Assembly (NCBI GenBank): GCA_022747635.1
Contig: JAKTNV010000006.1
Location: 69,995,090-70,059,089, forward strand
DNA: 64,000 nt
Direction of reading: 5' to 3'
Source of the DNA: Hetaerina americana
Taxonomy: Eukaryota > Arthropoda > Insecta > Odonata > Calopterygidae
Shown in pieces: positions 36,801-48,578 of this stretch; position 1 is the first letter of the stretch; each line of letters begins with the position of its first letter. A program made the translations under genes and the position numbers. The notes under the pieces were generated by a model. That model was not told where the DNA came from, did not search any database, and saw only the letters and a list, made by a program, of their open reading frames with translations.

Positions 36801-36940
36801 ACTCAAATTAGTTTCTATATGATTCAAGCTCAGCAAACTTGGGCATATAGAACTCAGTCTTAATCGAAATACCTGAAAGTTAAACCACGCAATCGATTAA
36901 GCATCGTGTCTAAAATAAGAGGGCAGACAGCGGAAGGAAA
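33860..36940. other. no recognised feature
   Basis: AT-rich with short frames. A weak tRNA-like pattern at 34240-34370 is too poor to call. Confidence 0.5.
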
Positions 36941-36944
36941 AGAA

Positions 36945-37425
36945 TGAGCAACTACGGGTGGCTAAATAAAAGAAAACGGAACGGAACGGGGCCCTAGCCT
37001 AATGCCGCCAAGGGTTGAAGAGGACTCGGGGGATGAAGGGAGGAGAAATGGAGTCGGCCATTATTGGTGACATAGTTCCCCAGGGGCGGCGCTCGGGAAG
37101 CGAAAAAGGAGGAGGTTGATGGGAATTTGACATTCGAGGGGGCCAGAGGTCCCTTGGTCCTTAGCGTTTCTGTTATGGGACGGGGACCGGAAAAGGAAGG
37201 CTGTTCTGCTTGAGAGGGAGGGGGAGGTGGCAGACTAAGAGGGCGGAGGACCGAGGAGGAGGGAAAGTGAAAGAGAAGACTAAATGGAGTGGAAAATAGA
37301 TGGTGAGAGATAGGAAGGGATGTCTTAGAGTTGGAAGATAGGGTGAAAGAGAGTGAGATAGGGAGAGAGGAAGGAAGGAGTCAGAAGAATAGAATAGAAG
37401 GGGGGGCCTGCGTCCCTAAAGTTGG
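36945..37425. other. purine-rich (plus-strand) GC-richer island
   Basis: Dense G/A sequence (GGAGGGGGAGGTGG, GAGAGAGGAAGGAAGG) with few T or C. The frame 37331-37576 reads through part of it but has simple-sequence composition. Confidence 0.5.
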
Positions 37426-37429
37426 AGGA

Positions 37430-39155
37430 ATGAAGACAAAAGAGGGACGAAATTCGAAGGGATACCCTACATCACGACGTTTTATTTCCTCGGTGGAATG
37501 GGGAATGGGAAAAAAACTAGGACTAAATGATGAACGCTGCTGGCGTATATGTGACCACATACAACACCATGCATAATTTCATGTGCGAGAAGTATTTCCT
37601 TATTTCTTCCTAGTTATTCCCTTCAGTCTTAGTTTACCTGAGAAAGCTGTGGAAGTGGTGATGAGACAACACGGAACATTTTACGCTCCAAGAATTCTTA
37701 TTTAAATCTCTTTTTATTGGTAGGAACTGGCTTGTATTTTATTCCACTTGTTTCCTGCTTTCGACGAAAAAATTAAGGAAAGACGGATGAATGAACGAAT
37801 GCGTTAGACAGAGCAACATGGAACCAAGAATACCCCGATGGCTCCAATTTATTGCGGAAATTAGGCTATTATTATTTGAAATTGCAAAACATTAGATTTG
37901 GAAATTAGCCAATTTTATATATGTTTATTTATTTTGATATGTTTTTATTTTCTATTAATATACTAGCTTATTTATTATTAACGAAAATGTTCTATGTGCA
38001 GAACAACATTCACCATTTTCATTTGCTAAAACAATGATCAGTGATAATAAAATTTTATAAATACGTATTCAAAATTTAGAAAAAAACGTAAATTTTTATT
38101 AAAAGATATTTTGGCAATTTTCATAAAAAAGATTATCAAAAAAAGAACTATACGCTGTTGATAAATGATATTGATATCCATTTAAAATGCAAATTATGCA
38201 AAAATAAAATCCAAGTCCGTAAAATATATATAATTCAAACAAGTGCTTAGATATACTATATATTGATTTAATTTTCAGATAAATAGATTTCTGCAATATT
38301 TAGTCTTGTAAATTAATGGTTGTCAACACAAATCACCAGAAATATCCCCTATTGACAATTCAAGCTATGGTTAACAGTATTGAGAAAATTCACTGGCTGA
38401 TTAATTTAGGATATTATAAAACCTTGTTGCAACAAGTGAACAGACATTATCCATTTTCAGAAAAACACGATTGTTTTATAGAAGTTAAATATCTGCCCGC
38501 ACTTTTGAATTCTGTTTTAAATATATTAAAGTATTAAAATATATCAAAGGATACATGAAGTTCTTCCATAATTTAATGCTTAACATTAGCCGTATTCAAC
38601 CTTTCATTCACTTCACCGATGTAGTCAACATCATGGTAAGGATGAAATTACAATATCATTCAAATCAGTGTGGAAAAATATCAGACAAAGTCCAACGCTA
38701 TTCCTCTTAGCCAAGCCCTTTAGGCTTTATCATCCTCCATGTGAGGATGAACACGCAATGAAGTGGGTGCAGAAAAGCTTAACCACCGATAGAAACTCCG
38801 CGAAACTAACATTAAATTGTAAACTTTTGTAAAAATGTGTCCCTGCACATAGATGCGTCCTCTTAATCTTTCATCCGGCGCGTCGGGTGCATTTAACAAG
38901 GCTCACGTAAACAAAGAACTGTTTCAACAAACTTTTCGCTCACAAATCAACCACTACGTGCCGATAAATTCATCTTACCAGCGGAGTGCACTGGAACACG
39001 CGCCACAAATAAATCCCAGGCGCCTGTTGGAGGACGACAATTAAAACTTGAAACTGGGCAGAAGCATTGTGGCGTACTACCTAAGCCCATCAACTTGCAG
39101 GAAAACTGCCTAACTCCCGATCCAAAATAGATCTCACTTTCGCGAAAATTTCACG
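37430..39155. other. no recognised feature
   Basis: AT-rich. No coding or repeat signature found. Confidence 0.5.
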
Positions 39156-39159
39156 CTTA

Positions 39160-39370
39160 ACTCCTCCGCTTCGCCAGCTAACTTCGTGCAGCCTCAGACA
39201 CCTCCTCCGTCTCTTCCTCTCCCTCCTCACACGCTCTCTCACCGTCGCTAAATCCCACTACCATTCCCAACATTGAGTTCAGTTCTTCGTACACCTCAAT
39301 TCGTCACCCCCATTTCCCTACTCCCTCCTTTCGCCACCTTCACACTCCCTTTACTTCAGACGTTTCACTT
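39160..39370. other. pyrimidine-rich island
   Basis: C/T-dominated plus strand (CTCCTCCGTCTCTTCCTCTCC) without domain content. Confidence 0.45.
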
Positions 39371-39599
39371 GTCCACCCATATTCTATGTATTCATTAGTC
39401 GTGAACTAACTCCTGTCATTTAGTGTGGCCATAATTAACATGGCGATTCCCAATGTATATTCCCTCCTCCGTAAAGCTGACATTAACATGTTTGTGGGCA
39501 ATGAAGATTTTTAGCGACGAAAGTAATTATTAATTTAAATAAAAATACTGGTGATCATTAATTGTGAATTAAACCATCTCATAGATATAGACATAGTTA

Positions 39600-40195
39600 A
39601 TTTTTCAACAGCTAAGTTTAATCGTGTTTTTATATGTGGACAATTTAGCAAAAAATTAGGATTTATTAGAAGAGTATATGGTAAATATGATGAAGTCAAA
39701 GTGAAATGTTATATTGCGCTGGTTGAGCCTCATTAAGAATATGCTGCTAATATACATGTGGGAGCCTCACAAAGCCGACTTAATTTCTCAATTGGATCGC
39801 GTGCAGCGTAAAGGGGCTTGATTTGTAAAACGCTATGATAATCTTAGTGGTGTATCAAAAATATTAGAACAGCTAGGCAGGGAATTAATTTTGGTGCGAA
39901 GGTTAAATTAGAGATTTAATCTCTTTCGTCAATTGAAAGAACGTCTCTATCAGTGATGGTGAAGTTATTACCCCCGTCGTACTACGGTAGGATGGATGAT
40001 GTAAATAAAATTAGAGAGATTATGTGCAAAACAGGCGGATTTAAGTTGTTATTTTTTCCACGAACGACAAGGGATCATTATAGCATTGTCCGACCGCGAT
40101 AGGGTCGGACAATGTTATTCAGGTCAAAATAAGCACGGTGTGTCTTCACCTCCTGCCACAAACCCTAGCGGTTGCTTAGACGGTACAAAAATAAA
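39600..40195 (+). mobile_element. CR1/L2-like LINE 3' end, decayed
   Basis: Translation across frames gives SKKLGFIRRVYGKYDEVKVK and CYIALVEPH-stop-EYAA, then LDRVQRKGA-stop-FVK, SGVSKILEQLG, PPSYYG-type residues, FHERQG and IIIALSDRDRVG. This is the post-RT order of CR1/L2-type and jockey-type proteins (LGFIRR...YxxLVRPxLEYA...LExVQRRxxRFV...FFxRTxxxWN). Several stops and shifts are present. The 3' part carries GTGTCTTCACCTCCTGCCACAAACCCTAGCG, as in the other two copies, and a copy-specific 12-bp hairpin (40084-40114). Confidence 0.78.
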
Positions 40196-40199
40196 AATG

Positions 40200-41435
40200 A
40201 AATAAAAATTGTGGGAATTCTATCATATATTTGGTGCTTTATTGACGGTCAATATCGTTATTAAGGTCAGTTGAAATGAAATGATAATTATAACACATAT
40301 AAGTTCGCTAATAATTGGTCTGGCCAGCATCAAAGTTCTACATAAAAATGCCAGGAATTTATTTTGCTTTGAATAGTATCCTGTACAGGAATCGCTGCCA
40401 CTCAGTAATAAGGCCATTAGAAAAGTACCCGTGGCAGTGCTCTAACCATTCAAACACCGAAATTAAATGTAAAAGGTCATCTTTAATATTCTATAATTTA
40501 CAGGTTGAATTCGATAGACTTGGGATTTACCTCACACGTAGATCTTAACTCTTTGTCAGACTGCAGTTAACATTCACTTTTGCACTAAGGTTCAAATCGA
40601 TCTAAAGACAATGCTTTTAGTTCAGGAATAAAGTTTGTTAATTCATTGCTGCTCTAAAACTTTAGTCGCACTTCTTGTTATTAACATTATCAAAATGCCT
40701 AAATGGTTATGATATTTCAATGCCCAATACAGTTATATGCACATGTAGAGAATTAATAACTTTGCATTCGAGAATCCCTGGCAATATTCATTACAGCCTA
40801 CAAGTCAGTAAACGATGGCACATAGGAATTAATCATTTATTCTGGCAATCAACTCTATAAGTATATAAGATGAGTCAAAGACAGTTTTTGCATGTTTACG
40901 CATGTCTCATAAACATTAACCACCGTGATGTTACCAGGTGAATGCAGATGCAGTATTATCTAATAGCACGCCTGAAAGCGTCAACCTCCGGGAGGAACAG
41001 TTTCCGAAACACTCGATACCTAATTGCATCTTGAGGCAATATAAGGACCCAGAAAAAGTGGACTTCCGTTTATTCCGTATCAGAATATTTCCCGTATAAC
41101 TCATTAAATCCTATCAAGGGAGCATTTATCATAACATCATTTAATTAAATTATTGTTATTGCACATTTCCCAGTTGTTATTTCGTGCAGCGTCTGTTCCA
41201 AGCTATTTATTATCGTGGACTCAGCAAAAGTTTATCAAACCCCCTCCACCCGAACTTCTGCACAACTAACCTCGTCGCCATTATTATTTTAAATACTTCA
41301 TTTTATCCTCTCCACTTATCACTCAGAGAATTCTTTTTCAACTGCTACCTGCCGATAAAGATTTGACCATGAAACCAAAATCTACGAATCAACTCCACAT
41401 GCTTCCTTAACGGTTTTCTGGTGAAATAAATAAAT
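40200..41435. other. no recognised feature
   Basis: Short frames only, nothing assignable. Confidence 0.5.
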
Positions 41436-41439
41436 CTTT

Positions 41440-41945
41440 AACCCCAAGCTCTTTCGTTCCAAGCCCACCTTCCTTCACGTTGTTGCCCTCCATTTCCAAC
41501 CTCCCACCCTCTCCCTTGATTTTCCCCTCGCTCCCCCTCCGCCCCCCAATCCCTCCTCATCTTATCGCTTCCCCACTCCCATTTCCCATCACACACCCCT
41601 CCCTCCCCGAGTCACCCGCCACAGATATCCCCCAGCGAAGTCCTCCGCGACGCCGGAGCTTCGATAATCCCGCAACAGATTGGAACTTAATGGCATTTCC
41701 GTGAAGCAGCAAAGAAGCATGCCTGGGATTGGAAGACGGGAAGTGGGACGGAGGGGACCGGGGAGGTTGAGGGGGGAGGATGGGAGTCGAGGGCGCCCGG
41801 AGGACTAACCAAGTCCTGTTTTCGCCAAACTGAAGTTAAGGTGTGCTCACAAGTTTCTCCTGCCCGTTTCTATGTGTGTGTGTGTGTGTCGCTCTCGTTC
41901 CTTGCAGCCGTTTTTTTCTCCTGCTTCGCCCCTCTCTTACGGAAA
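41440..41945. other. pyrimidine-rich island, then purine-rich segment and (TG)n
   Basis: 41450-41630 is C-rich (repeated CCCTCC and CCCCTCCG words). It is followed by a G-rich segment at 41735-41800. A (TG)n tract lies at 41871-41889. No coding signature. Confidence 0.55.
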
Positions 41946-41949
41946 CAAC

Positions 41950-43660
41950 TCCACCGGCTTTGTCTTTTTTAACCTCCTCTTCCTCGCATCCTTTCTGCTC
42001 TCAAATCAATTGGAACCGGTAGAAAGGCTGCCAGGATTCATACACCATATCGGATCAAAGGGAAATGAAACAATGAAAACGGCCAAAGGGGTTAGAAACT
42101 GGGAAACGAAAACAAATAACTTATACTTTCTTAAAAATAAACTTATGACTTGATACGATTTAAACGTTTCCCGCTGTATCCAATACTTCTACCAGCCTGA
42201 AATGAAGATGCCAACAGAAAAAGGAGGACTTTGGCCGTAAAAGAGTAAATTATTTCATTAAATAAAGAAGTGCACTTATATAACATATAAATGAATGCGT
42301 TAGAAGTATTTTTCAAACTCTCAAATCAACATTTTACAAGATTAACAGTTTCTATATGCTTCAGTCTTCGATAATGTCATGCCACAAGTACTAATATTTG
42401 AAAATTAACTTGTATTATCCTTGTATCGTTTGAATTGTTTTATGAAAATCAATTCGTTAAAGGAGAGTAACTCGGGTCAGGGAACATAATCAGTTGTACT
42501 TCAAATAATTTGTAGCCAATATTCAGTAATACTTAGTATTAGGAGATATCTACTCTCACCCATCAAAAGTAGAACTTCGCAAACTGTAGATACTGAGTAA
42601 TGTAATATTGAGAGATTTTACTGAGGCTTCATTTGGATTTTATAATTCATGTAATTACTACTGAAACAACCTTTCTGAAGCTATTGTCATATTAATAATT
42701 TTTCATGGTGAAAGAACAAGGCTCTAAAATTTATTTGCTTTCTATTATCACAACGAATTGCGACGTGTTCAATTTTTATTTATGTACATGCTCTTCTTGA
42801 GACCTTTACCCTTGCCCATAGCCCAAGTGACCAAACCCCAACTTCATAATGTTATTCTACTGATGTTAACTTATTTCTTCCTTTTTGTCAACCGTTATCC
42901 TACAGGAGGTAATTCTTTACAAACATTTTGTCAGGACAAAATAGCAAACTAATTCGGAATGGAAGTGCGTTTTAAATGCATTTTCTATTTAATGAGATTT
43001 ATTTTGATCATTTTGATGTTCCCACATAATTACTAATTATAATGTAGATAAAAGTAAATATTCAAATCAAATACATTGAAATCTGTGAAAATTCCTCCCT
43101 TCACAGAAAGAACGTTTGCCATTACTTTTAAATAGATTTATTTTGTGACAGTTATAATGCAAGTGGAAAAATATCCCTGTTGTTACAAAATAAATAATAC
43201 GTACGATTTCTTCTTCGTATATATAATTTAAGTGTAATTAGATAAATGATTTTTGTCTGTGTTATTATTGATTCACTTAACACTTTTTCAGAATAAATCT
43301 GGAAGTTTATTGTCACTATTCTTTATTTTATTCTATACAATAATTACTGCGGTCTTGGAGGCAGAAAAAATTGTCCTTTTGGGCTGAAAATCAGTTTCTG
43401 CCATTAAAGGTTTAGGCAAGACAGCACAGTATCCATTTAATTTTCTCTATTAATTCTCATTTTCAAAATTATAAGTATGTTAATCATTGTGGATACATCT
43501 TATTCAGAGGTATAGCTAAATGCTTGTCATAAGATATAAGTATGGGTTAATTGAATTAAAGATTTAAATTGCAATTATATGGAAAGCATCTTACAAGTTC
43601 CTGGAATATCTTATTAGTATTAACCGGAATAGCTTTCATCATCTGCCTCTTCAATATTCT
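41950..43660. other. AT-rich sequence, no recognised feature
   Basis: Nothing assignable on either strand. Confidence 0.5.
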
Positions 43661-43679
43661 CAAAAAGCTGTCCCAAGTA

Positions 43680-44190
43680 CGTGTGGCGTGGTAAGTCCGA
43701 GATACTTGCAGGGGTGTGGTAAGTCACCACCTTTTCTACATACAGTCACTTTATTTCTCCATGCACCTGGTACCCCGCGATCCATCAATACCCGCGTGGA
43801 AAGGGAGCGACTGACTAATTATGCAACATGCCTACATAAATTACGAGTATTACATGGTTAGCAGCTGTTCCGATACCTACACAAAGAGAACAAGAAAATA
43901 TGTCAAAAGAGGGTAGACAATTCAGACCTATATGGGAGTGATGGTCAGGTGAACTATTGAGTAACTAACTGGGGGGTCTACATTTTGTTCGGATGACACC
44001 TCTGGGCACCTGCGGATAGATACCGCCCAAGCTGTGTGATTTTTTGGCAACCAAACATCCTAGGGTAGGACTGGTAGCGCAAAGAGAGAAACCCCTGCCC
44101 CCCCACTTTCCGGATGTGTGAATTTCAGACCCCGCACCTCACATGTCTTATTAATAGGGTGAGGTCTACCATCACCTATCTAACCAAAAT
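43680..44190. repeat. dispersed repeat of unknown class
   Basis: 44085-44190 (GAAACCCCTGCCCCCCCACT, GATGTGTGAATTTCAGACCCC, CCATCACCTA) is recognisably the same sequence as 55665-55765 (GGAACTGGTCCCCCTACC, GATGTGTGAATTTCACACGCC, CCATCACCTA). The upstream 43680-44080 is GC-richer than its surroundings and may belong to the same unit. No ends or coding region recognised. Confidence 0.5.
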
Positions 44191-44194
44191 TCTG

Positions 44195-46120
44195 GTTGAA
44201 TATTATCGGGGACAATAATAATTCCAACGAAATTTTGGTATTGTATACATGAGCACTATCGGATGTTGGAAGAAGACTGAAAAACTGTATGCTATGTAAA
44301 AGTCCCATGTCCTAAATCTGCAAATTGATATACGATGAAAATGACATAAACCTGAAGAGAAAAGCGATCGGCTGGTAGAAAATTAAAATAAAACGCAATA
44401 GACTAGCTGAAGAAAAGTAGGAGGGCTAAAATTGAAACCTAACAGTAGGTTTAAGTACAGATATACCAACGAGGGGACGTATCAGATAGAATCAATTAGA
44501 GGAAAATGACACGGTCAAATATAATTCAGTTAAGAGTAAGGTGTTAACACGTTGAATATAGCGTGATTTTAAAATCTTGGCGATTAAAAACATATTAAGC
44601 ATGCGCTTCATGTGCTCACTCCAACGCAAAATAAAACAGCTAATTTATATCCAAAAATTACTTTCTGATTTCAATAAAACACTTTTACAGCGTATTCTCA
44701 GGTGCCGTAAACTTACCTATCGGTTGGGAGCGATTAAGGGTAGGTAGTGAGATAACCGATTGATTCGAAAAGTGACATCGCCCATAGGTACGACGATAGG
44801 GATCTTTAGGACAGTATGATAATAAATATTAAGTACTCTATGGTTGGCTTGTTTGATATATCCGCATGTTTAAAAATAAAGATAAAGGAGACCAAAATAT
44901 TAAAAAATCTCTCCAAAAAAATTAAAAAACTGTAACCAGTGCCCCAATTGCAATAAAATGCATACGATACTCAAAGATAACGAGTGAGTCAAAGATAATA
45001 TCGTATCTAACTTTGTCAATTGAAAACTCAACTGGCTCAGTGAAAAGTCAAAACATTAAAACCAGGAATTTTTTACATATACACATGGAATGCTGCATAC
45101 TTTACGTTTTGCACATATCCTGTAACAATACTTAACATTTGGCTGAAATTTTAAAGCAATTTAAGTAAAACAAGGGGTAACTTCTAAAAAAATCTTCTGA
45201 TCAATAACAGCAACTCTATCACGATGCAAGTAAATAATATTGTATTTTGGGGTTTGGCGAGGATGGATGACACTCAAATAATGAGTATTCGAAGTATTTC
45301 ATAGAGTCATAGTGGATTGTGGTACGGGATTTAAGGTGAAAAATTAAGTTGTCACTAGAAAAAAAAACTATAAATGTCCTTACTAAGGATTCTGTAAAGA
45401 GATTTTGATGCTATTTCCTGGAACAAAGAGAAAAAATGGAAGGTACTTGACGGAAATATTAGAGGCAAAGGTGAGATAATTAAACTTATGTTAGGAGGAT
45501 TTTAAAAAAGAGGAGAGAAAATGCTTATCAAATTACATCTACGATTTCATCACATTTCAGGAATTATATTAAAGAATTTCGTAGTGCCATGTTGAAAAAA
45601 GAAAAACGCGGGTAATACTGGTAATGTGTTTCGTAATTAAAATATAAGATTACCTTGAAAAAAAACGGCTATTCTTTTGTCATGAAAAAGTGAGCAGTCA
45701 AAATGAAATCGCGCAGATAACATAGCGCTCTACTAATACGATCTTGCGAAATAATCATAAGGTTAAACTATGATTACTTTGGCTATAATCACTATGGCTT
45801 AGGATATTATACAGGAATAGAATAAACACTAAGAATAAAACAAATGTGCATACCTCTGAAAAAGTTAATTTTTTTACATTCATATGTTAGTAATTTCGGT
45901 AGGGATTACTAATGAGTTCAATCTATAGGGTAAACCTGTCAAATTGTACTCCATTCCATTTGCCTTAAAAGTTAAATATTAACAAAGAGTAAAATGGTTA
46001 AAAAATGGTGGTAAAATGGTAAAAAAAGTCGAACCTCAATGGAAATACAATAAAATAATGCGAATTTAATTATATTTTGTAATACAAAGGCACTTTCTCT
46101 CTCTGCCACACCCACACAAA
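44195..46120. other. AT-rich sequence, no recognised feature
   Basis: Nothing assignable. Confidence 0.5.
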
Positions 46121-46126
46121 TAAAAA

Positions 46127-46144
46127 CAAACACACACACACACA
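46127..46144. repeat. (CA)n microsatellite abutting a truncated mariner
   Basis: About nine CA units, with CA-rich sequence before them. The mariner homology starts a few bases later. Confidence 0.85.
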
Positions 46145-46150
46145 ATTATC

Positions 46151-47093
46151 GTACAAGGCGAGCATCGCATTGGTCGACCAAATGAGTTGACGACTCCAGA
46201 AGTGGTGAAGAAAATACACAAAGTGATGATGGATGATCCTCAACTGAAAGTGCTAGCGCGAGCTAGCAGAAGTAGGTATTTCGAAAAGGGTGGCACATCG
46301 CATATTAACTGAAAAGTTGAACATTAGAAAGCTGTTGCAAGATGGGTGCCGCGTTTGCTCACACTCGAGCGAAACCAGCGTCGTGAAGATGTGTCAAGTG
46401 AGTGTTTAGCAAAGTTTCACAGATACAAAGCAGACTTTTTCGCTGTTCCAAAACCATGGATGAAACATGGGTCCATTACATCACATTCGAGACAAAAGAA
46501 CAATCAAAATAATGGATTCAAAAGGGAGAACCACCTCCAAAGAAGGCGAAGACCGTTTCATCTGCAGGCAAGGCAATGCGTCTTTTTTTGGGATGCGCGT
46601 GCGATAATTTTCATTACCTATCTTGACAAAGAAAAAACCATCAACGGCGAGTATTATATAAACTTATTGCACTGTTTGAGCGAAGATATTAATCAAAAGC
46701 TCCCATATTTGGCTAAGAAAAGCGTGTTGTTTCATCAATGCACCAGCTCACAAATCCGTTATTGCAATGGCTTAAATTCATGCATTAAAGTTCCATTTGC
46801 TACCTCATGCATCCTTTTCGCCAAATTTAGCTCCTTTTGATTATTTTCCCTTCGCCAGCTTGAAAAAATGGCTCAGTGGTTAAATATTTTCCCGCCGCGA
46901 AGAAGTGATGTCGGCAGTAAATGGCTATTTTGAGGAGCAAGACAGTTATTATTATATAAAGGTATCTAACAAATTGAATATCGCAGGGAAAAGTAAACAG
47001 AGCTGAAAGGAGATTATTTTTGAAAATAACTGCATTTTTTCCAAAATCATTGTATTTTCTTTGTTGGGTCGGCTACTTTTGGGATTACCCTCG
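46151..47093 (+). pseudogene. mariner transposase (Mos1/mauritiana-like), 5'-truncated and frameshifted
   Basis: The sequence from CAAGGCGAGCATCGCATTGG matches the element at the right edge of the window (RFQGEHRVGRPNE codons). Across frames it reads GEHRIGRPNELTTPEVVKKI, RWVPRLLTLERNQRREDVS, a TMDETWVHYIT first-Asp motif, KGEPPPKKAKTVSSAGKAM, FWDARAIIFITYLDKEKTIN, GEYYINLL, then FLFP-type and KGDYF-type C-terminal remains. The second catalytic Asp is lost (HQCTSSQ in place of HQDNAPxH), and at least five frameshifts are present. The 3' end is a terminal repeat whose complement begins CGAGGGTAATCCCAAAAGTA, followed by TA (47094-47095). The first roughly 270 bp, including the left terminal repeat, are absent. 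Confidence 0.9.
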
Positions 47094-47129
47094 TATATAT
47101 AGGTTATTTAGTTATGTCATTTACACAAG

Positions 47130-48490
47130 CCATTTAGTAATCTACCGCTAATAATAGGTTTTGATTAGACAGAGCAACTACCAAATGCATATTTGGTGAC
47201 TCCTAAAAAATACAACCTAATACTTTACAATCTCGTAAATCCCTCTTCATCTCTGTATACTTCCTTCCTCCTTTCATCCCATCCAACACCTCTATCCTAT
47301 TCCTGCTCTTTCATCTGCAAACTTTCCATATCTCCGAACAGCATCTTCCATCATGCTTCTTTTGCTTTATTTGATACCCATCTCAAATTATTATTTAACT
47401 CTTTGTACTGACTTCTGCCCAACTATGTGCTTACATTATTCTCTCATTATCTCACTTCTGATCCATGGTTTGCTTATTCAATACCCTTGAACAGTTCCTA
47501 TAGTTTCTATAGCGGCTTTCGGTTTCCATTTTTTGATGAATCTACATTTATTCTCGAAAGCACTCAGCTCTTTATCCTCATCTATGAGATCCTCAACACT
47601 TTCCTTGACAATCCAGGTAATGCTTATACATTCCATTTTGTAACCTACCACCCCTGCCTTATCTTTTTGAAAAGGACGTCACCCTTCATAACAACTAGAT
47701 TGTGATCAGAATCCGCTTCCCGGGAAGCTGTGGGAATCAATCAAACTGTTCCTAAATCTCTGCCTAACCATAATATAATCTAACTGATACCTTTATAAGT
47801 TACCCTTATTAATACCTACGCCTTTTGTGGTGTCTAAACCAAGTTTCGGAGATGACAAACCCCTGTCTCCTGCAGAATTCAATTGCTTTCACCCCGTGGT
47901 CATTCCTTGTACTTAAACCGTAGCTCCCCACATCATCACCATCTCTTCCTTCTACTACCCCCGTTTCCAATTACCCATCACTATCATGTTTTCCTGCGGG
48001 AACGCCTGCATGCCTTCCTACGTATATTATATCCTATCGAATTCTTCTTCTATTGATAGCTTGGTTACATGCATAATTCTACACTGACCAAGTTCCTCCG
48101 TCCTGCTTTTATCTTTCAAAGTTTTATTCTGTCTGTAGCTTGTTCTATGTTGAATACGCTCCTTCCTGCCTTTTTATTCAATATTGCCGCAACCCCCACT
48201 AGCTGTCATTTCCTCCGCACTATATTATTCTTTACCTTTTGCTATAAAAATTCCCGTTATCCTTCCATTTCACCTCAGACAAAGGTAAAATATCTATATT
48301 TCTTCTGTCCGTATCTCGCTTGATATTCTCTAGTTTTCCTGTACCCAACTTTTTCACAACATTTTAAGTTTATATTCCAACGAATTTGGTCTTCTTCTCC
48401 TGCATCTTTTGTTCCCCTGCGGTTGTTTTTACTTTGCAAGGGTTTCGTGAGATCACCACCGTGGATGCCTTGCTTCTTTATACTTACGTA
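47130..48490 (-). mobile_element. RTE-like LINE with endonuclease but RT deleted
   Basis: On the minus strand, 5' sequence (48480-48060) leads into the AP-endonuclease C-terminal half: VMGNWK (near 47985-47965, family GDWN/GDFN), GLSTRNDRGVKAIEFCRRQG, ETWFRHHKRRRY, YQLDYIMVRQRFRNSLID (near 47790) and a (S)DHNLV-like segment, CHNLV (near 47710). The endonuclease-RT linker follows to about 47315. The sequence then jumps directly to the extreme 3' coding end (AGGAATAGGATAGAGGTG...GAGGGATTTACGAG) and the 3' UTR with its ACCTATTATTAGCGGTAGATTAC end near 47131. The whole RT is missing. This copy is the best evidence in the window that the family is RTE-like. Confidence 0.82.
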
Positions 48491-48578
48491 TTTACACTTA
48501 GTTATGATCAATAAATTAAATTCAGATATAAAGTACCCGATATCTTATGTGCTATCCCCATACTCAACGACCATATTA

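Noticed and set aside
38316..38537. 73-codon frame in AT-rich DNA
   Set aside because: No recognisable motif, no context and no homology to other segments of the window.
40084..40114. 12-bp hairpin resembling a terminator
   Set aside because: It lies in the 3' region of a CR1-like LINE copy. The other two copies do not preserve the pairing, so a conserved RNA element is unlikely.
46346..46840. 164-codon open frame as a real gene
   Set aside because: It is a chance join of several reading frames of a frameshifted mariner transposase. Only parts of it are in the transposase frame.
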